The notes under the pieces were generated by a model that was not told where the DNA came from, searched no databases, and saw nothing but the letters and a program-made list of their open reading frames with translations. From Apoda limacodes (taxonomy: Eukaryota; Arthropoda; Insecta; Lepidoptera; Limacodidae), in NCBI GenBank assembly GCA_946406115.1, contig OX291550.1, positions 19,320,722 through 19,384,721 on the forward strand: DNA of 64,000 bases, written 5' to 3'. Below are positions 34,581 through 46,062 of this stretch, piece by piece. Within the stretch, counting starts at the first letter, position 1. Each line of letters starts with the position of its first letter. Made by a program: the position numbers and the translations under genes.

Positions 34581-35759
34581 CGCAGAGACCTTTTCAACAG
34601 ATTTTTTTAACTTTTAAGTGATAAAAAATGGATGGTTAAATTCTCTTATCCTTTTTATAACAGGTTTTTTTTTTATTTTTTAATCACACCGAAAAACTGT
34701 GTTAAATTTTGTGTACCAAAAAAATTTAGCATAAATTATTACATCAAAGGTTTTTTTACTAACGTTCTACATATATTTATCTGGTTTATTATAGTTTATA
34801 GGGTTAAGTCTTATTTAGACTAGAATAATACTACATTAACTAGAGGTTGGCCGCAATCCCATTTAGTTTATCTCACTTTTGTCCAATTTTTTTACCTCCT
34901 AAATTACGTACTGAAAAAACTTGTTAGGTTATGTAATTTTGGCCTGTACATTTATTACCACTAATATACATTAATAAGAAATAAGTCTAGAGAAGTTATT
35001 TTATAGCTGAAGTTTTCCTTTTAGCCGGTAATGGGGCAGCGAAGAATTTTCCTATCTACTGACCCGTTAGGTTATGGTTTAATCTCGTGTTATGTGTTTA
35101 CGACGTTGTTAAAAGTTTTAGGTACCATAACAAGATCTTAGCCCTAGATAGCATTAAATTACAAGATCTTTCACCTTAATACTCTGACTTTGTACAGAAA
35201 ATATTTTAAAAAAGAGAGTAAAACTAAAACCTTACATTTATAAGGTTTCATGTTAACCATAAAAAGTCATTTGTTAAAATTGTTTTTACAGTTTTTGTTT
35301 TTTTATATCCTTTTTTTATCGAAATGGCAGTTACCGAACATGGCCGCCAATGTCACAGAATATGAAGGCAATATTTTGACTCTGCTGTCTACTATATATC
35401 TGTCCGAGTATGTCACTGTCACGTGTCTCGAGCGCCAGCATGAGTAACATACCTAGTTTGGGTATTTTGTGTTACATATTGAATAAGAAATTCAATTAAT
35501 GAATCAAATAATATCAGAAGGATCTAACTTTTCTTACCATTGCATAAAAAGGTGTGAAAGTTTTTTGGGACAATTATAAAAAAAAAAAAATTTCGAGACC
35601 TTTTACTTATGGCTAGACGTGCATAGAATTGTTACACTAAATCCACTGTGGAAAATGAATAGGAAACGAGTAGCCTTTAAGAAAATCAAGTAATAAGGGC
35701 ATAGAGTAGAACTATTTTTTTTATATATATTTGAAAGACATAATTTAGATATATTAGCT

Positions 35760-36205
35760 GGCGTCTACAAAACTTGGAGTATCCACATAGCGAAGCCACC
35801 TCGGGGCAAAGGTTGCTGCTTAACAAGTAGTCCGGCCCCATATGGAGTAGGTACTGCTGCCATTTTTGGACAGGTGCACCCGAATAGCATCTTGGCCCTT
35901 CTGACTCGGTCCAACCACGGGCTGTGAGAATCGGTGACGATCCCAAACTCTCAAGCCGTATCAAAACCTTAAGTCTGAGGTTTCAGAGAAACTTCCTCCC
36001 GCGAACGCTTGGAATGAGTTCCTTGCCAAAGTTTTCTGCAAGAACTACAGTTTCAATATTAAATTTAATATAAGGTTCTTCAAGAAGGAAGTTATTAGAT
36101 TTTTGAAGGGTCGGCAAGCGATACAAGCATCCATAGTCTGCGGTGACCGCTTACCATCAGGTTGACAGCAAGCTTGTTTGCTTCCTTAGTGGTGTATAAA
36201 AAAAC
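35760..36205 (+). pseudogene. LINE 2 3' fragment
   Basis: It matches the long element from about 45480 to the tail, with one deletion. It has GCGAAGCCACCTCGGGGCAA, TGACTCGGTCCAACCACGGG, CTGTGAGAATCGGTGACGAT, GAAACTTCCTCCCGCGAACG, AGAAGGAAGTTATTAGATTT, GGTCGGCAA, CGCTTACCATCAGGTTGACA and an A-rich end. The conserved Tyr/His-rich part (45710-45840) is deleted between TCTGAGG and TTTCAGAG. A GGTTCCGTAC-family repeat begins immediately after the tail. Confidence 0.8.
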
Positions 36206-36213
36206 TATAAATG

Positions 36214-36693
36214 AAAAAAAACTGGCCAAGTACGAGTCTGGCTGGCACCGAGGGTTCCGTACAAACTAATTATAAGTAGATAGTTTTTCCATCATAAGAT
36301 CAAATCTCACAGGTTTATGATTCAATTATCAGTTTTTGGATTTTTCCTATATCTGTGATGTAAATATATTGCTTCTTGTCAAATTTAATGATTCTAGGTC
36401 AACGGGAAGTACCTCTCAGTTTTTGATTTATTTGTGTCACAATTTGCGACAAAAAAAACCGTATTTTTCCATTGCATTGACGTAGAAGCTTGATTCTGTA
36501 AGTTGAGCTTTAAGTGACTGTAGACTTTAGTATTTGATATTAATTTTAACTTAATACCTCCATGGGTTGCTAAAAAAAGGTCCAGACAGACAAATAGACA
36601 GACATATAGACAGACATACAGACAGACAGTCGGACAACAAAGTGATCCTACAGGGGATCCATTTTTCTTTTTTAAGTACGGAACCTTAAAAAT
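36214..36693 (+). mobile_element. GGTTCCGTAC-family repeat
   Basis: The head AAAAAAACTGGCCAAGTACG leads to CACCGAGGGTTCCGTAC. The interior has ATAGACAGACATACAGACAG. The tail is AAGTACGGAACCTTAAAAAT. It abuts the LINE 2 A-rich tail. Confidence 0.75.
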
Positions 36694-37064
36694 ACCATAA
36701 ATAATAAACCTATAGGACCTATGGGACCCATGGAAGCTATTCAATGTTATTGAATATGCTTAGTTTAATTTACGTATATAAATAGTAAAAACAAGTACAC
36801 CTTATGTACCAGTAACATGCATACATTATGCGGAAGGACCGATATATTTTATACAATCCCTGTTATGTATATTAATATAAAACTTATTTTTAAAATTATT
36901 TCCACTTCACATAACATGGCGTGTAGCATTGTGTATTTTTGATACTGAAAATATAATATATATTATATTAAATTTATATAATATTTTGTTATCCCCATTT
37001 CTTGAAACAGGCAAGATCTAAGTTCTTCTATCGTATTACGATTTCTCACCCCACCATATTCTAA

Positions 37065-37277
37065 CTAATAAATTTTTGTGTCAGCACCATCTGTAAATAA
37101 TGTGCGTAGATCCTGACTCGTGCCAATTATCGGGTCGAGGTGAAAAATGTGCCTGTCGTAACTTCGAGAGCAATAACAGTAGCCGGTGCTGGTATCTCCG
37201 TCACGTACGCACCTTAAATTAAATACGGACGGCCTACAAATACCGGACCCAGAATATGTCCGACCAAACCTTGTCAT
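37065..37277 (-). CDS. Candidate small Cys-containing protein or exon
   Basis: A 70-codon minus frame begins MTRFGRTYSGSGICRPSVFN and contains four Cys: ICRPS, LRCVRD, then YCYCSR. It goes on to HIFHLDPIIGTSQDLRTLF and ends in a stop at 37065-37067. Base composition is clearly GC-richer than the AT-rich flanks, and codon use is balanced, which suggests real coding ancestry. A TGA lies one codon before the ATG, so the frame does not extend upstream. There is no signal peptide and no transmembrane segment. I do not recognise the family. It could be an isolated host exon or a transposon scrap. A minus-strand Helitron lies just to its right (37387). Confidence 0.3.
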   Translation of the reverse strand: MTRFGRTYSGSGICRPSVFNLRCVRDGDTSTGYCYCSRSYDRHIFHLDPIIGTSQDLRTLFTDGADTKIY

Positions 37278-37386
37278 GTATCATTTCTGTCTTCTGCTAC
37301 AATTTATACGGCACTATTTCAAACTTGAAATAGGCACTTAGATACTTTTACAAACATTTTTAACATAAATTCGGTTATATATGCTA

Positions 37387-37705
37387 CTAGCTTTTGCCCA
37401 GGGCTCCACCCGCACTTGATTTGATTATCGAGATTCTTAGGTTAACTCCTTAATTATACTAATAAAGTTTGCTACTGCAAGCTATAACTGTAACTATAGT
37501 TCGTTTAAGCTCGGTTATAGTTATTCTCGCGGGAACTTTTGAATTTTTCGGGAAAAAAGGATCCTTTGTCCTTCCCCGGCACTCAAACTATCTCCATACT
37601 AAATTTCATCTAAATCAGTTCAGCGGTTTAAGCGTGAAGAGGTAACATACATAGAGACAGACAGAGTTACTTTCGCATTTTTAATATTATGGATAATAGT
37701 ATGGA
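37387..37705 (-). mobile_element. Non-autonomous Helitron with intact termini (319 bp)
   Basis: On minus it starts TCCATACTATTATCCATAAT at 37705 and ends CTAG at 37387, with A before and T after as Helitrons require. The body includes the reverse complement of CTCCATACTAAATTTCATCT, AGCGGTTTAAGCGTGAAGAG and TTATTCTCGCGGGAAC, plus a GGGCAAAAGCTAG end. It has no coding. Confidence 0.85.
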
Positions 37706-37849
37706 TATGGATAGTAAGTGGACATTCATACTTACACACAAAGTACGTTATGGGTTTCCCTTATTTATGGTAAAAAATTAAAATAGTTAAAAAACTGAGC
37801 AATTGCGTGCGTGACTAAAACGTAAGGCCGGATTAATCTTGCAAATATA

Positions 37850-37970
37850 TACATACATTCATACATACCTAGGTACATACACACACGCATTCATACATTC
37901 ATCAATACAAATATAAATACATACATACATACTTACCTGCATGCACACACATACACATACAACCGTAAAG
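37850..37970 (+). repeat. CATA/CACA-rich microsatellite
   Basis: Imperfect repeats of CATA, CATT and CACA run from ACATACATTCATACATACC through ACACACATACACATAC. Confidence 0.8.
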
Positions 37971-38404
37971 TTAAACAAAAATTGTAAAAAGAAAACGTAT
38001 TTCAGTAATTCAGAGTTGGTATATTTTCAAAGTTATAGCCAATTACATTATATCCTACGTAAAAAATAAATTACTTCTATTTGTATCTGTTTCTATTCTA
38101 GGCGAGATTTGTAATGAAACATACGAGAAACGAAGCTACCTAGCACTTTAGAGAATACAGTTCGCAGCGCCCACTTGTTTTCGACGTTTACTGATCAAAT
38201 TGTAAAATTGTGTAGACATGATCTCAATATATATGTCTGTGGTTATCCTAAGAATTTTTTCATTAAGTATGTATGAAACTAGAAACTAGAATCTTGTATA
38301 ACTTTTAAACTATACAATTAAAAAAAAATCTGTCCCGCTGCAGACCTAGATATTTATTTCTAGAACACTTGTTTAAAATTTTATGGTACTTGAATGTTAA
38401 GTGT

Positions 38405-38462
38405 CAAAAATCAGGGAAATTCGTTTGTATGAAGCACGCTGTGAGGCGACGCGAATCGTATT
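38405..38462 (-). repeat. Dispersed repeat G
   Basis: The plus sequence GTATGAAGCACGCTGTGAGG then CGACGCGAA is the reverse complement of GCGACGCCTCACAGCGTGCT at 56600-56640. Confidence 0.55.
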
Positions 38463-38576
38463 CTCTTAAAGTATTTCTAAAAAAGGAGTATATATAAAAG
38501 CAAATAGTTTCAAAAGATATTACTTTTTCTCACCTTAATAACCATAATACCTTTAAACGAGCAATTCTTATATATG

Positions 38577-38830
38577 TATAATCTAAATCTTGAAAATGAC
38601 TCCAACGATTTTCATAAAATTAAGTATTAAGAGGGTTTCGGATGCGATAAATCGATCTAGCTAGGTTTTATTTTTAGAAAGCGTATTTTTATCCTGTTTT
38701 CACGCAATGATGGACTGAAAAATATGACTCTTCGTGACATCTATTGGCGGGTAGCAATACTATTTTTTTACTGACCCAGCATCACCCAGCTACTTGATAA
38801 TAGATGACGTTGTTTAGCAACACTAAAGCT
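38577..38830 (-). repeat. Dispersed repeat E, inverted copy
   Basis: Reverse complement matches 22340-22600: CAACGTCATCTATTATCAAG, CCGCCAATAGATGTCA, GTCATATTTTTCAGTC, AAACCTAGCTAGAT and GAAAATCGTTGGAG. Confidence 0.65.
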
Positions 38831-39189
38831 ACTAAAGCACTAAAATAACAAAACAAACTAGACTACAATGTAGTACTACATAAAAGTGAGAGCTAGTTAC
38901 AATATTAATAAGGAAGTTTTACGACTTCTTGGTACGGTATCTTTTATTAACTGCCTTTAACTAGATACTTGTTAATCCTAAAGACATTATTCGTTTATAG
39001 AGTGTTGCATGAACATCTTTTATACAAAACATATTTATTTATACATAATTCATAACAGAACTTAGGATTATTTTTTTATTATTCATATACGAGTGTATAT
39101 ATCATATACATTACATAATTTAATTGTTGAGTTAGTACCTATGATATCATATATTATATTTATATAAATCATCTAAAAATAAATGCTTT

Positions 39190-39365
39190 AAAAAAACCGG
39201 CCAAAAGCGAGTCATGCTCGCGCACCGAGGGTTCCATACCTACCACCATTTACGTAATTTACAAACACAAACAAAAAGTGTAGCACTAAGTGTTCACCCA
39301 TCCAATTATGAAGTTGCTTAAATTTGAATATCATTTAAATAAACAAACGTGTTACTGTTTTTCTT
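39190..39365 (+). mobile_element. GGTTCCGTAC-family repeat, 3' truncated
   Basis: The head AAAAAACCGGCCAAAAGCGA leads to CTCGCGCACCGAGGGTTCC and ACAAACACAAACAAAAAGTG. The canonical tail is missing. Confidence 0.65.
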
Positions 39366-39450
39366 AATAATAATAGCTAGATGGTGCTGTAACAGTAATT
39401 TAAGATAGTAAATGGCTTAGAACTGACTAATTAATGTAGGCACAAAGTCG

Positions 39451-39722
39451 GTGGTGGCCGAGGGGTTTACATTTCACTTCACGTCCCAAGTGGCGGAGGT
39501 TCGAACCCCGGCCGGCGTGAATGAGTCTTTTTTTAATTTCTTAAGTACACTGATGAAGGAAAACATCGTGAGAAAACCTGCATATGTCAAGAAAATATAG
39601 GACATATGTGAAGTCTACAATCCGCACTGGGCCCGCGTGTGGACTATATAGCCTAAATCACCCATGCTTATGAGGGTAGACCGTGCCCCAACAGTGGGTA
39701 CATATAAAGGCTGGCAAGCAAT
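39451..39722 (+). mobile_element. SINE family B, best-preserved copy
   Basis: GGTGGTGGCCGAGGGGTTTA is the A-box head and GGAGGTTCGAACCCCGG the B box. The body has TTAAGTACACTGATGAAGGA, AAACATCGTGAGAAAACCTG and AAGTCTACAATCCGCACTGG. The tail has CCGTGCCCCAACAGTGGGTA and CATATAAAGGCTGGCAAGC. This copy keeps all segments that are eroded in the others. Confidence 0.85.
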
Positions 39723-39729
39723 GTAGACA

Positions 39730-40500
39730 GATACATATGCATTAATTTGTACATAACAATATTTTAATCTGTGGGAACGTTCATGTATTTTTTTTGATAC
39801 AACCCTTACACATTATCAGTGTCTAGCCGCTTGTCGGCATTTTGCGCCGAGACAAAGAAGTTCCCTTACTATTAATAGTTATTACACTATGGTATAACTA
39901 TTAAATTATCGTTGCAGCTGAAGACCGAAGTCTTATTATGTTATTTTAGTGTGCCTTGTGTGAGTTTTTAACGCTGCTATCGCGTTCGCGTCAACGAAAT
40001 ACATGTATGGAAATACATGTATGGAAATGAAGGAGCGCCTCTAGCGGACACGTTACGAGACGGTTTTTTCTCAAAGGACTTTTAATAAATACGCAAACGC
40101 TATAGTAAAGTTACGAATACGCAAAAACTCACACTAAGCACACTGGGGCAAATCCTTGGGCATGTATATCACAAACACTCAGCGTTAAGACAAAGACTGC
40201 AGAATATTATCTAGGTATATACACAGACACAGCTATGACATTGTTAAGAGAGTACGCATCGTGTTAAGCACACCCTGAAGAGCTGAACTCATTTAACCCC
40301 ACTGGATAATTTATGTACAAATTATTATGTACCAATGGAACAGAAAATCACTAAGATGACATGCCTGATGGTAAACACACTTCGAAGAGCAAGAAAAAAT
40401 AAGCCCCACTTCATCCATGTAACTTCAGTAGTTGCGTACAAATGATTTATTGCGTCCGACTCCCCGCTACGGTTAACAAGTCAATTTTAATAATATAAGA
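39730..40500. other. Spacer, nothing recognised
   Basis: A short direct repeat, ATACATGTATGGAAAT, occurs twice in tandem at 40002-40030. No gene or element end is evident. The right part may belong to the Penelope-like structure that follows. Confidence 0.4.
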
Positions 40501-40571
40501 ACTGGATTCCATGCAGGCGACAGTTTTTATCATGAGGATGGATACAAACTGTCGCCTGCATGGAATCCAGT
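40501..40571. repeat. Perfect 26-bp hairpin
   Basis: ACTGGATTCCATGCAGGCGA plus CAGTTT (40501-40526) is the exact reverse complement of 40546-40571, with a 19-base loop. The right arm is part of a coding frame (YKLSPAWNPV), so the left arm looks like an inverted copy of that coding. Confidence 0.9.
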
Positions 40572-40656
40572 CATAGGCAAATACAGCTCTCGAGTTTTAC
40601 CAACGAACGCACCCGAGGACACCGTTAGTGTTGTGTGTAGTGATTTTGACAATTAA
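40528..40656 (+). pseudogene. Probable Penelope-like element C-terminus
   Basis: The frame reads YHEDGYKLSPAWNPVIGKYS and continues about 25 residues to APEDTVSVVCSDFDN and a TAA. The 'GY.LS.AW.PV' ending resembles the C-terminal end of the GIY-YIG endonuclease part in Penelope-like proteins, as recalled from the family. The frame reads through both arms of the hairpin. Nothing of the reverse transcriptase is visible immediately upstream. The element is therefore a 3' fragment joined to an inverted piece of itself. Confidence 0.45.
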
Positions 40657-41120
40657 ATTAATGTAATAAAGACAAGGTTAGGGTAATTTAACAGGCCGCC
40701 TCCACACGAAGCCGACGACGCTGCGCACCGCCAGTCTACCCGTGGCCAAGGCTGGTGTAACCCAGCCGAAACGTCGGGAAAAAAGTATTTTGCCAAATGA
40801 CATGTTTAATCCCGTTTTATTATTTTTCAATTTTAATAAAACAATAAGTGTCTTATTTTGCAGTTTTTCGACTCTGACAGACAGCTCGGAGCAAGGACCT
40901 TTACCCTCCTACACTGTATAATCTGTTGTCGAAATCCAAGTCTCTCGGCACCGAACTCACAATCATATTTGACCTAATCTAACGGATCGAAACGTTATCA
41001 TTTGTCTGTGAGCGCAGCCAATGTAATTTGAAGCCACTACCGAATGTCAAATGATAAACATTCGAAGAGATCGGTAGGTTTTAACCTTCCGATCCCTGGG
41101 CGTGACTCCATCATCTCCTT
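40657..41120 (+). mobile_element. Penelope-like 3' untranslated region (probable)
   Basis: Directly after the stop the sequence is GC-richer. It contains CCAAGGCTGGTGTAACCCAG followed by CCGAAACGTCGGG (40747-40778). GGCTGG/CCAGCC forms a stem followed by GAAACGTC, as in the stem II/GAAA side of hammerhead ribozymes known from these elements. The CTGATGA half is not clear. A second imperfect hairpin, GATCGGTAGG with CCTTCCGATC, lies at 41069-41094. Confidence 0.4.
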
Positions 41121-42512
41121 GTCTCCTCTTTACTTTACTTAGACTAGGTCTTTTTACCTGTGTGAAATTACAGCAGTATAAAAAATTACTTGGTTGAATG
41201 GTACAAAATCTTTATTTTAAATATAATACTATTATGATGAATGAATTGTTACCATCTCAAATAACGTCATTGTTATGCATTGAATTTTAATTATTTCCCT
41301 AGAAATGAACTCTATTGATGCTGATTTACACATAATTGTTGCTGCTAAAATAATAACTTAACTTATAAAAATTAAAACTAAGCACAACATACAATCAAAT
41401 GAACACATATAAAAAATATTATGAATAGCCATAACATATTCTTAACTTCAAAATAACAACCAATTATCTCCAGCAAGTATTTGTTAGAAACTTTTTTTTT
41501 GATAGCTCATTACATAACATTGAAACTTGGTTCGTTCGTATGTACAGCAATTTCTAAGTAAACATTACATTTTTGAACAATTTAATACACAGTCTTTGTC
41601 TTTGATCAGAGAGAAAACAGCAAAACCAACTAACAGAGTTTACCCTTCATAAAAATTCTTTAATTTAAATTGCACCTACATAAATTTAAATTGCAACTAC
41701 ATAAATATTTTTCTGAAAAGCCAAGTTACTACTTGTAGGTATTATTCTATAAAGCTTTGTGTATTTGTATGATTGATGTACTAGAACTGTATAAGTCACA
41801 AGTAGTTACATTTTATGTATTGTATATATATATATACAAGCATATGCACAAATACGTACTCCCTTTAAAGAAATTCCCTCACGTTCAGTCTACCATTCAA
41901 TCAAAGCCGTAAAAACAAAAAGGAAATCTTACTCTAGGTTTGTTGAAGACAAGCAATATCCTGACAAACAATGGATGTGCGGATATGTGCGTACGTATCA
42001 GTTCAGGAAAACCAACATTACATAAATTATTCCAAATACTTATGCCGTGCGTAAAAGTATCTAAATATCTCTAGATATTATAATTAAGAACATCAATTAG
42101 AAACACAGTATATTTGATTGATTTGACTCACAAAACAATACCAAAAAGGAATGAGGACACACAATATATGAAATAACATACGTGTACAGTGTGATGTCTT
42201 ATTTGGTCACCACTCAGCATATGCTGTGAAGAATCACAGCAGCGATTTTTAGGGCAACCAGCGAGTAATACACAGCCTAAGGTGGAACGCATTGCAGAAT
42301 AAGCAAATGTGTAAATATAACTAATATTTTATAACTTATATAACAAAAAAAAAGTATTAATAATAAAATGAAAATTTATATTACTTTTTGTCAATGTATA
42401 AATAAATAGTAATTTATTAATTATTTTGTTTACACATGGCAGTTACATAGGCGGCCGAAAGTATATAAAGGAGGTTATTTACTTATACTTATACTTAGAA
42501 TATATAAAGTCG
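41121..42512. other. AT-rich spacer
   Basis: The only notable string is at 41776-41799, a two-mismatch third copy of the 24-bp inverted repeat from 16491-16667. It is preceded by similar text (GTATTTGTATGATTG). No gene is seen. Confidence 0.45.
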
Positions 42513-43115
42513 GGAGAGGTAGGGCACTGCAAGCACTCGCTCGAATAAGCTGCCCGAACAAATAAGGCGGGGCATAGCGAGTACTTGCTCGAATGATCGG
42601 CCCGAACTGGGGAAGTACCTCCACCTTACAGAAAACCGCGGCCACAATAACACTAACATTGAGTAGTGTTGTGTTCCTGGCGGTGAGTAAGGTTGCCAGA
42701 GCTCTCTTTGAGGATTCGCTGCGCGGACAGCGGAGGACCGACGGTGCTTGTTGCTGTCATTGCTCGGCGTAGACGCGGCGTGCTGGTTCGGCGGTCAGGG
42801 AGACCTGATGAAACGGCTGACCGCTGGCCGCCCGCAGGTTGAACGGGTTCCCGAACCCAGGGATCACTTAATCTCCGCCCTGGGAGGCTGATCCACCAAC
42901 CTGTGTAAAGTCTCTGAAGTAGTAGTCGTGCCGGAGAAGGAGTCCGGAGTGGACCCGGCTACTACAACAGAGGGAGATCAGGGGCCCTTCCGCCCGCCGT
43001 GCCAGCAACCGTATCATCTGTGTTGAGCTTCGGCAGTCTTAGTACCGCAACTTTTTGTCTTCTAAGCTGTCTGTGCAGTGAATCCTCATCCTTAGTCTAA
43101 GTAACTTCAAACAAA

Positions 43116-46037
43116 ATGGCCAGGAACAGAAAAAAGAAAAGAGTTTTGACAGCGGCTACTACATCCACATATAATGTGGATTTTTACAACATAAGGGGCG
43201 CAAATCTTAACGCAGTCCATCACCATCTCGACACTGCGCAGCCAACCATTCTTTTTCTAACGGAGACACAGATATCCTGCCCGGCCGACACATCATACCT
43301 TCGTTATCCCGGCTACAAACTCGAGCACAATTTTTTGAGTCGTGCCGGTGTATGTATGTTCGTCCGGGAGGATATCTGCTGTCGCCGACTTCATAGCCTT
43401 GAAGACAAGACCTGTCGATATTGTGGGTGCGCGTAGATCATGGCGGCCACACTCGTATCTATGCGTGCCTATACAGGTCTCATAGCGGTGACACGGACGT
43501 AACTCGACTCTTCACGCACCTGAGTTTGACGACTGACAAAGTTCTAGAGCAATATCCTACAGCAGAAGTAGTTATTTTGGGAGACTTTAACGCCCACCAT
43601 CGTGAGTGGCTCAGTTCTCGAACCAATAACTATGCAGGGATATCTGCTCATGAATTTGCTCTGACCTATGGATTCTCTCAGCTGGTACTTTCTCCAACGA
43701 GAATACCAGATATAGAGGACCATACGAGCTCCTTACTGGACCTTCTGCTGACTACACATCCGGATGGATACTTCGTCTCAGTGGATGCGCCTCTTGGCTC
43801 TTCGGACCACTGTCTCGTCCGGACTCAAATGTCATGCACACAACCCGATCCTTCTGGGCCAACTAATTGGCGTCGTGTGTGGCATTATAAGTCGGCAGAC
43901 TGGGATGGATTGCGAGAATTTTATGCATAGTACCCGTGGAGGCAGCTCTGCTTTAGCTCAGAAGATCCTGACGTCTGCACAGCCGCAGTCACTGAGACAA
44001 TCCTCGCTGGTATGGAATGTTTCATTCCTAACCTGCGAGTAGCTGCCGGCGTCAAAAAACGACCGTGGTTTAATAGGTCTTGCAGAGAAGCTAAAATTCT
44101 TAAGCAAACTGCATATGAGGCTTGGACCACGGCTCGTAATAATAAGGATCCGAATATTTCTGAGTTAAAACGCAAATTAAATGCTGCCTCGAGTTTCAGT
44201 AAGAAAGCAACTGCCAGAGCAAAATTCCAATTCATCGGCAAAATAGGTGGGCGACTTGCGAGCTATCCTTCTGGGAGTCGTGCTTTCTGGTCGCTTGCTA
44301 AAGCTGCCGAGGGGAACTTCTGCCAGTCGTCGTTACCACCACTGCGAAAGACCGATGGTGACTTGGCCCACAGTGCAAAAGAGAAAGCCGATCTATTGGG
44401 CAGTCTCTTTGCCTCTAACTCGAATGTGAACGACGAAGGCGCTGTACCACCTACTTTACCGTGGTGCGGTAAGACCATGCCGGAAATCACTATAACACAG
44501 CGCGAGGTCCGGCGGGCGTTGCTTTCCCTAGACGTTCATAAGTCGAGTGGGCCAGACGGCATACCAGCAGTGGTGCTTAAGCAGTGTGCTCCTGAGTTAT
44601 GTCCTGTACTCACGCGCCTCTTCACGCTTTCCTACCACACTAGGCAATTTCCGTCTTCGTGCACCCGGTGCCCAAAAAGGGCGATAGATCAGATCCATCG
44701 AATTACAGGCCTATCGCTATAACCTCTCACCTCTCCAAGGTGATGGAGCGTGTAATCAACGCCCAGCTTTTGAGATACCTAGAAAAACACGACCTGATCA
44801 GTGACCGTCAATATGGCTTTCGCCACGGTCGCTCAACTGGTGACCTGCTAGTGTATCTCACACACCGATGGGCACTAGCCATTGAGACTCAGGGGGATGC
44901 ATTGGCATGTAGCCTAGACATAGCGAAGGCGTTCGATCGGGTCTGGCACCGGAGTCTTCTATCGAAGTTGCCATCTTACGGAGTGCCCGAGGGTTTGTGC
45001 AAATGGGTAACTAGCTTTTTGTCCGGCAGACGCATACGAGCCGTAGTTGACGGTAGTTGCTCTGAGAGCATGGACATTAATGCTGGTGTCCCGCAAGGCT
45101 CTGTGCTGTCTCCTACGCTGTTTCTACTGCACATCAATGATATGTTGGACATCATCAACATACATTGCTATGCAGATGACAGTACTGGAGACGCTTATTA
45201 CACGGGCCGTGCAACCATCCCACGTTCCGTTGTGGAGGAAAAGCGTGAAGAACTTGTGTCTCAAATCGAGATCGGTCTGTCCAAGGTCTCTGACTGGGAG
45301 CGGGAAAACTTGGTCCGATTCAACCCTTCAAAGACACAAGTCTGCGCGTTCACCGCTAAGAAAACCCCATTCACTGTAGTCCCACAATTCCAGAACACTC
45401 CCCTCTCCATCTCCAAGAGCATTGGGATCCTTGGCGTTGACATCTCCAGCGATGTTCAGTTCCGAGATCATTTACAAGATAAGGAAAAAACTTGGTGTAC
45501 TCAACAGAGCGAAGCAGTACTTCACGTCGGGGCAAAGGTTGTTACTTTACAAGTCGCAAGTTCGGTCCCATATCACCCCCACTCGGGGCGGGTGCACCCA
45601 GATACCAGCTTGGCCCTTTTGACTCGGTTCAACGACGAGCTGTGAGAATTGTCGACGATCCCAAACTCACTTCCGGTATCGAGCCCTTAAGTCTGAGGAG
45701 AGACTTTGCCTCACTGTGTGTGTTCTACCGCTTGTACAATGGATTGTGTTCTGAGGAATTGTTCGAAATGATGCCCACGGCTACTTTCTACCATCGCACC
45801 GCTCGCCATCGACAGGGAATTCATTCTCACACTTTGGAACCGAAATGGTCGCGTACAGTGCGGTTTCAGAGAAACTTCCTCCCGCGAACGCTTGGGTTGT
45901 GGAATGAGCTCCCTGCCAAGGTTTTCTCTAAGGACTACAGTATGGGGTTCTTCAAAAAAGAAGTTATTAGATTTCTGAAGGGTCGGCAACGCGCGAGTGA
46001 TGCCCCTGGTGTTGCAAGCGTCCATAGGCTACGGTGA
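43116..46037 (+). pseudogene. Endonuclease/reverse transcriptase of LINE 2
   Basis: The ATG at 43116 starts a basic leader, MARNRKKKRVLT, then the endonuclease: FLTETQISCPADTSY, a GDFN block at 43580-43591 and a Ser-Asp-His block at 43799-43810. The RT follows: SSGPDGIPAVVLK, SNYRPIAITSHLSKVMERVI, motif A LDIAKAFDRVW (Asp at 44917), motif B NAGVPQGSVLSPTLF and motif C YADD at 45169-45180. The C-terminal part has AVRIVDDPKL, FYHRTARHRQG and RNFLPRTLGLWNELPA. Breaks visible are a frameshift near 43420, an in-frame TAG at 43928, a frameshift near 44655, and two more between 45440 and 45600. Catalytic residues of both domains remain. There is no ORF1 upstream. The length is near that expected for a single-ORF element. 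The clade name is tentative. Confidence 0.9.
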
Positions 46038-46062
46038 CCGCTTACCATCAGGCGGACCGTAG

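Larger units (their letters stand above)
32800..35245 (+). repeat. Segmental duplication 2, copy B
   Basis: This is the second copy of 27050-28260 in the same order and orientation. It is expanded by the repeat at 33153-33617, the minisatellite at 33898-34300 and a further diverged block at 34440-34580. A local duplication within it repeats CTACTTA.G.GAAACAATTTG at 33000-33070. Weaker similarity to copy A may continue to about 35445 (GTC.GAGTATGTCAC). Confidence 0.85.
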
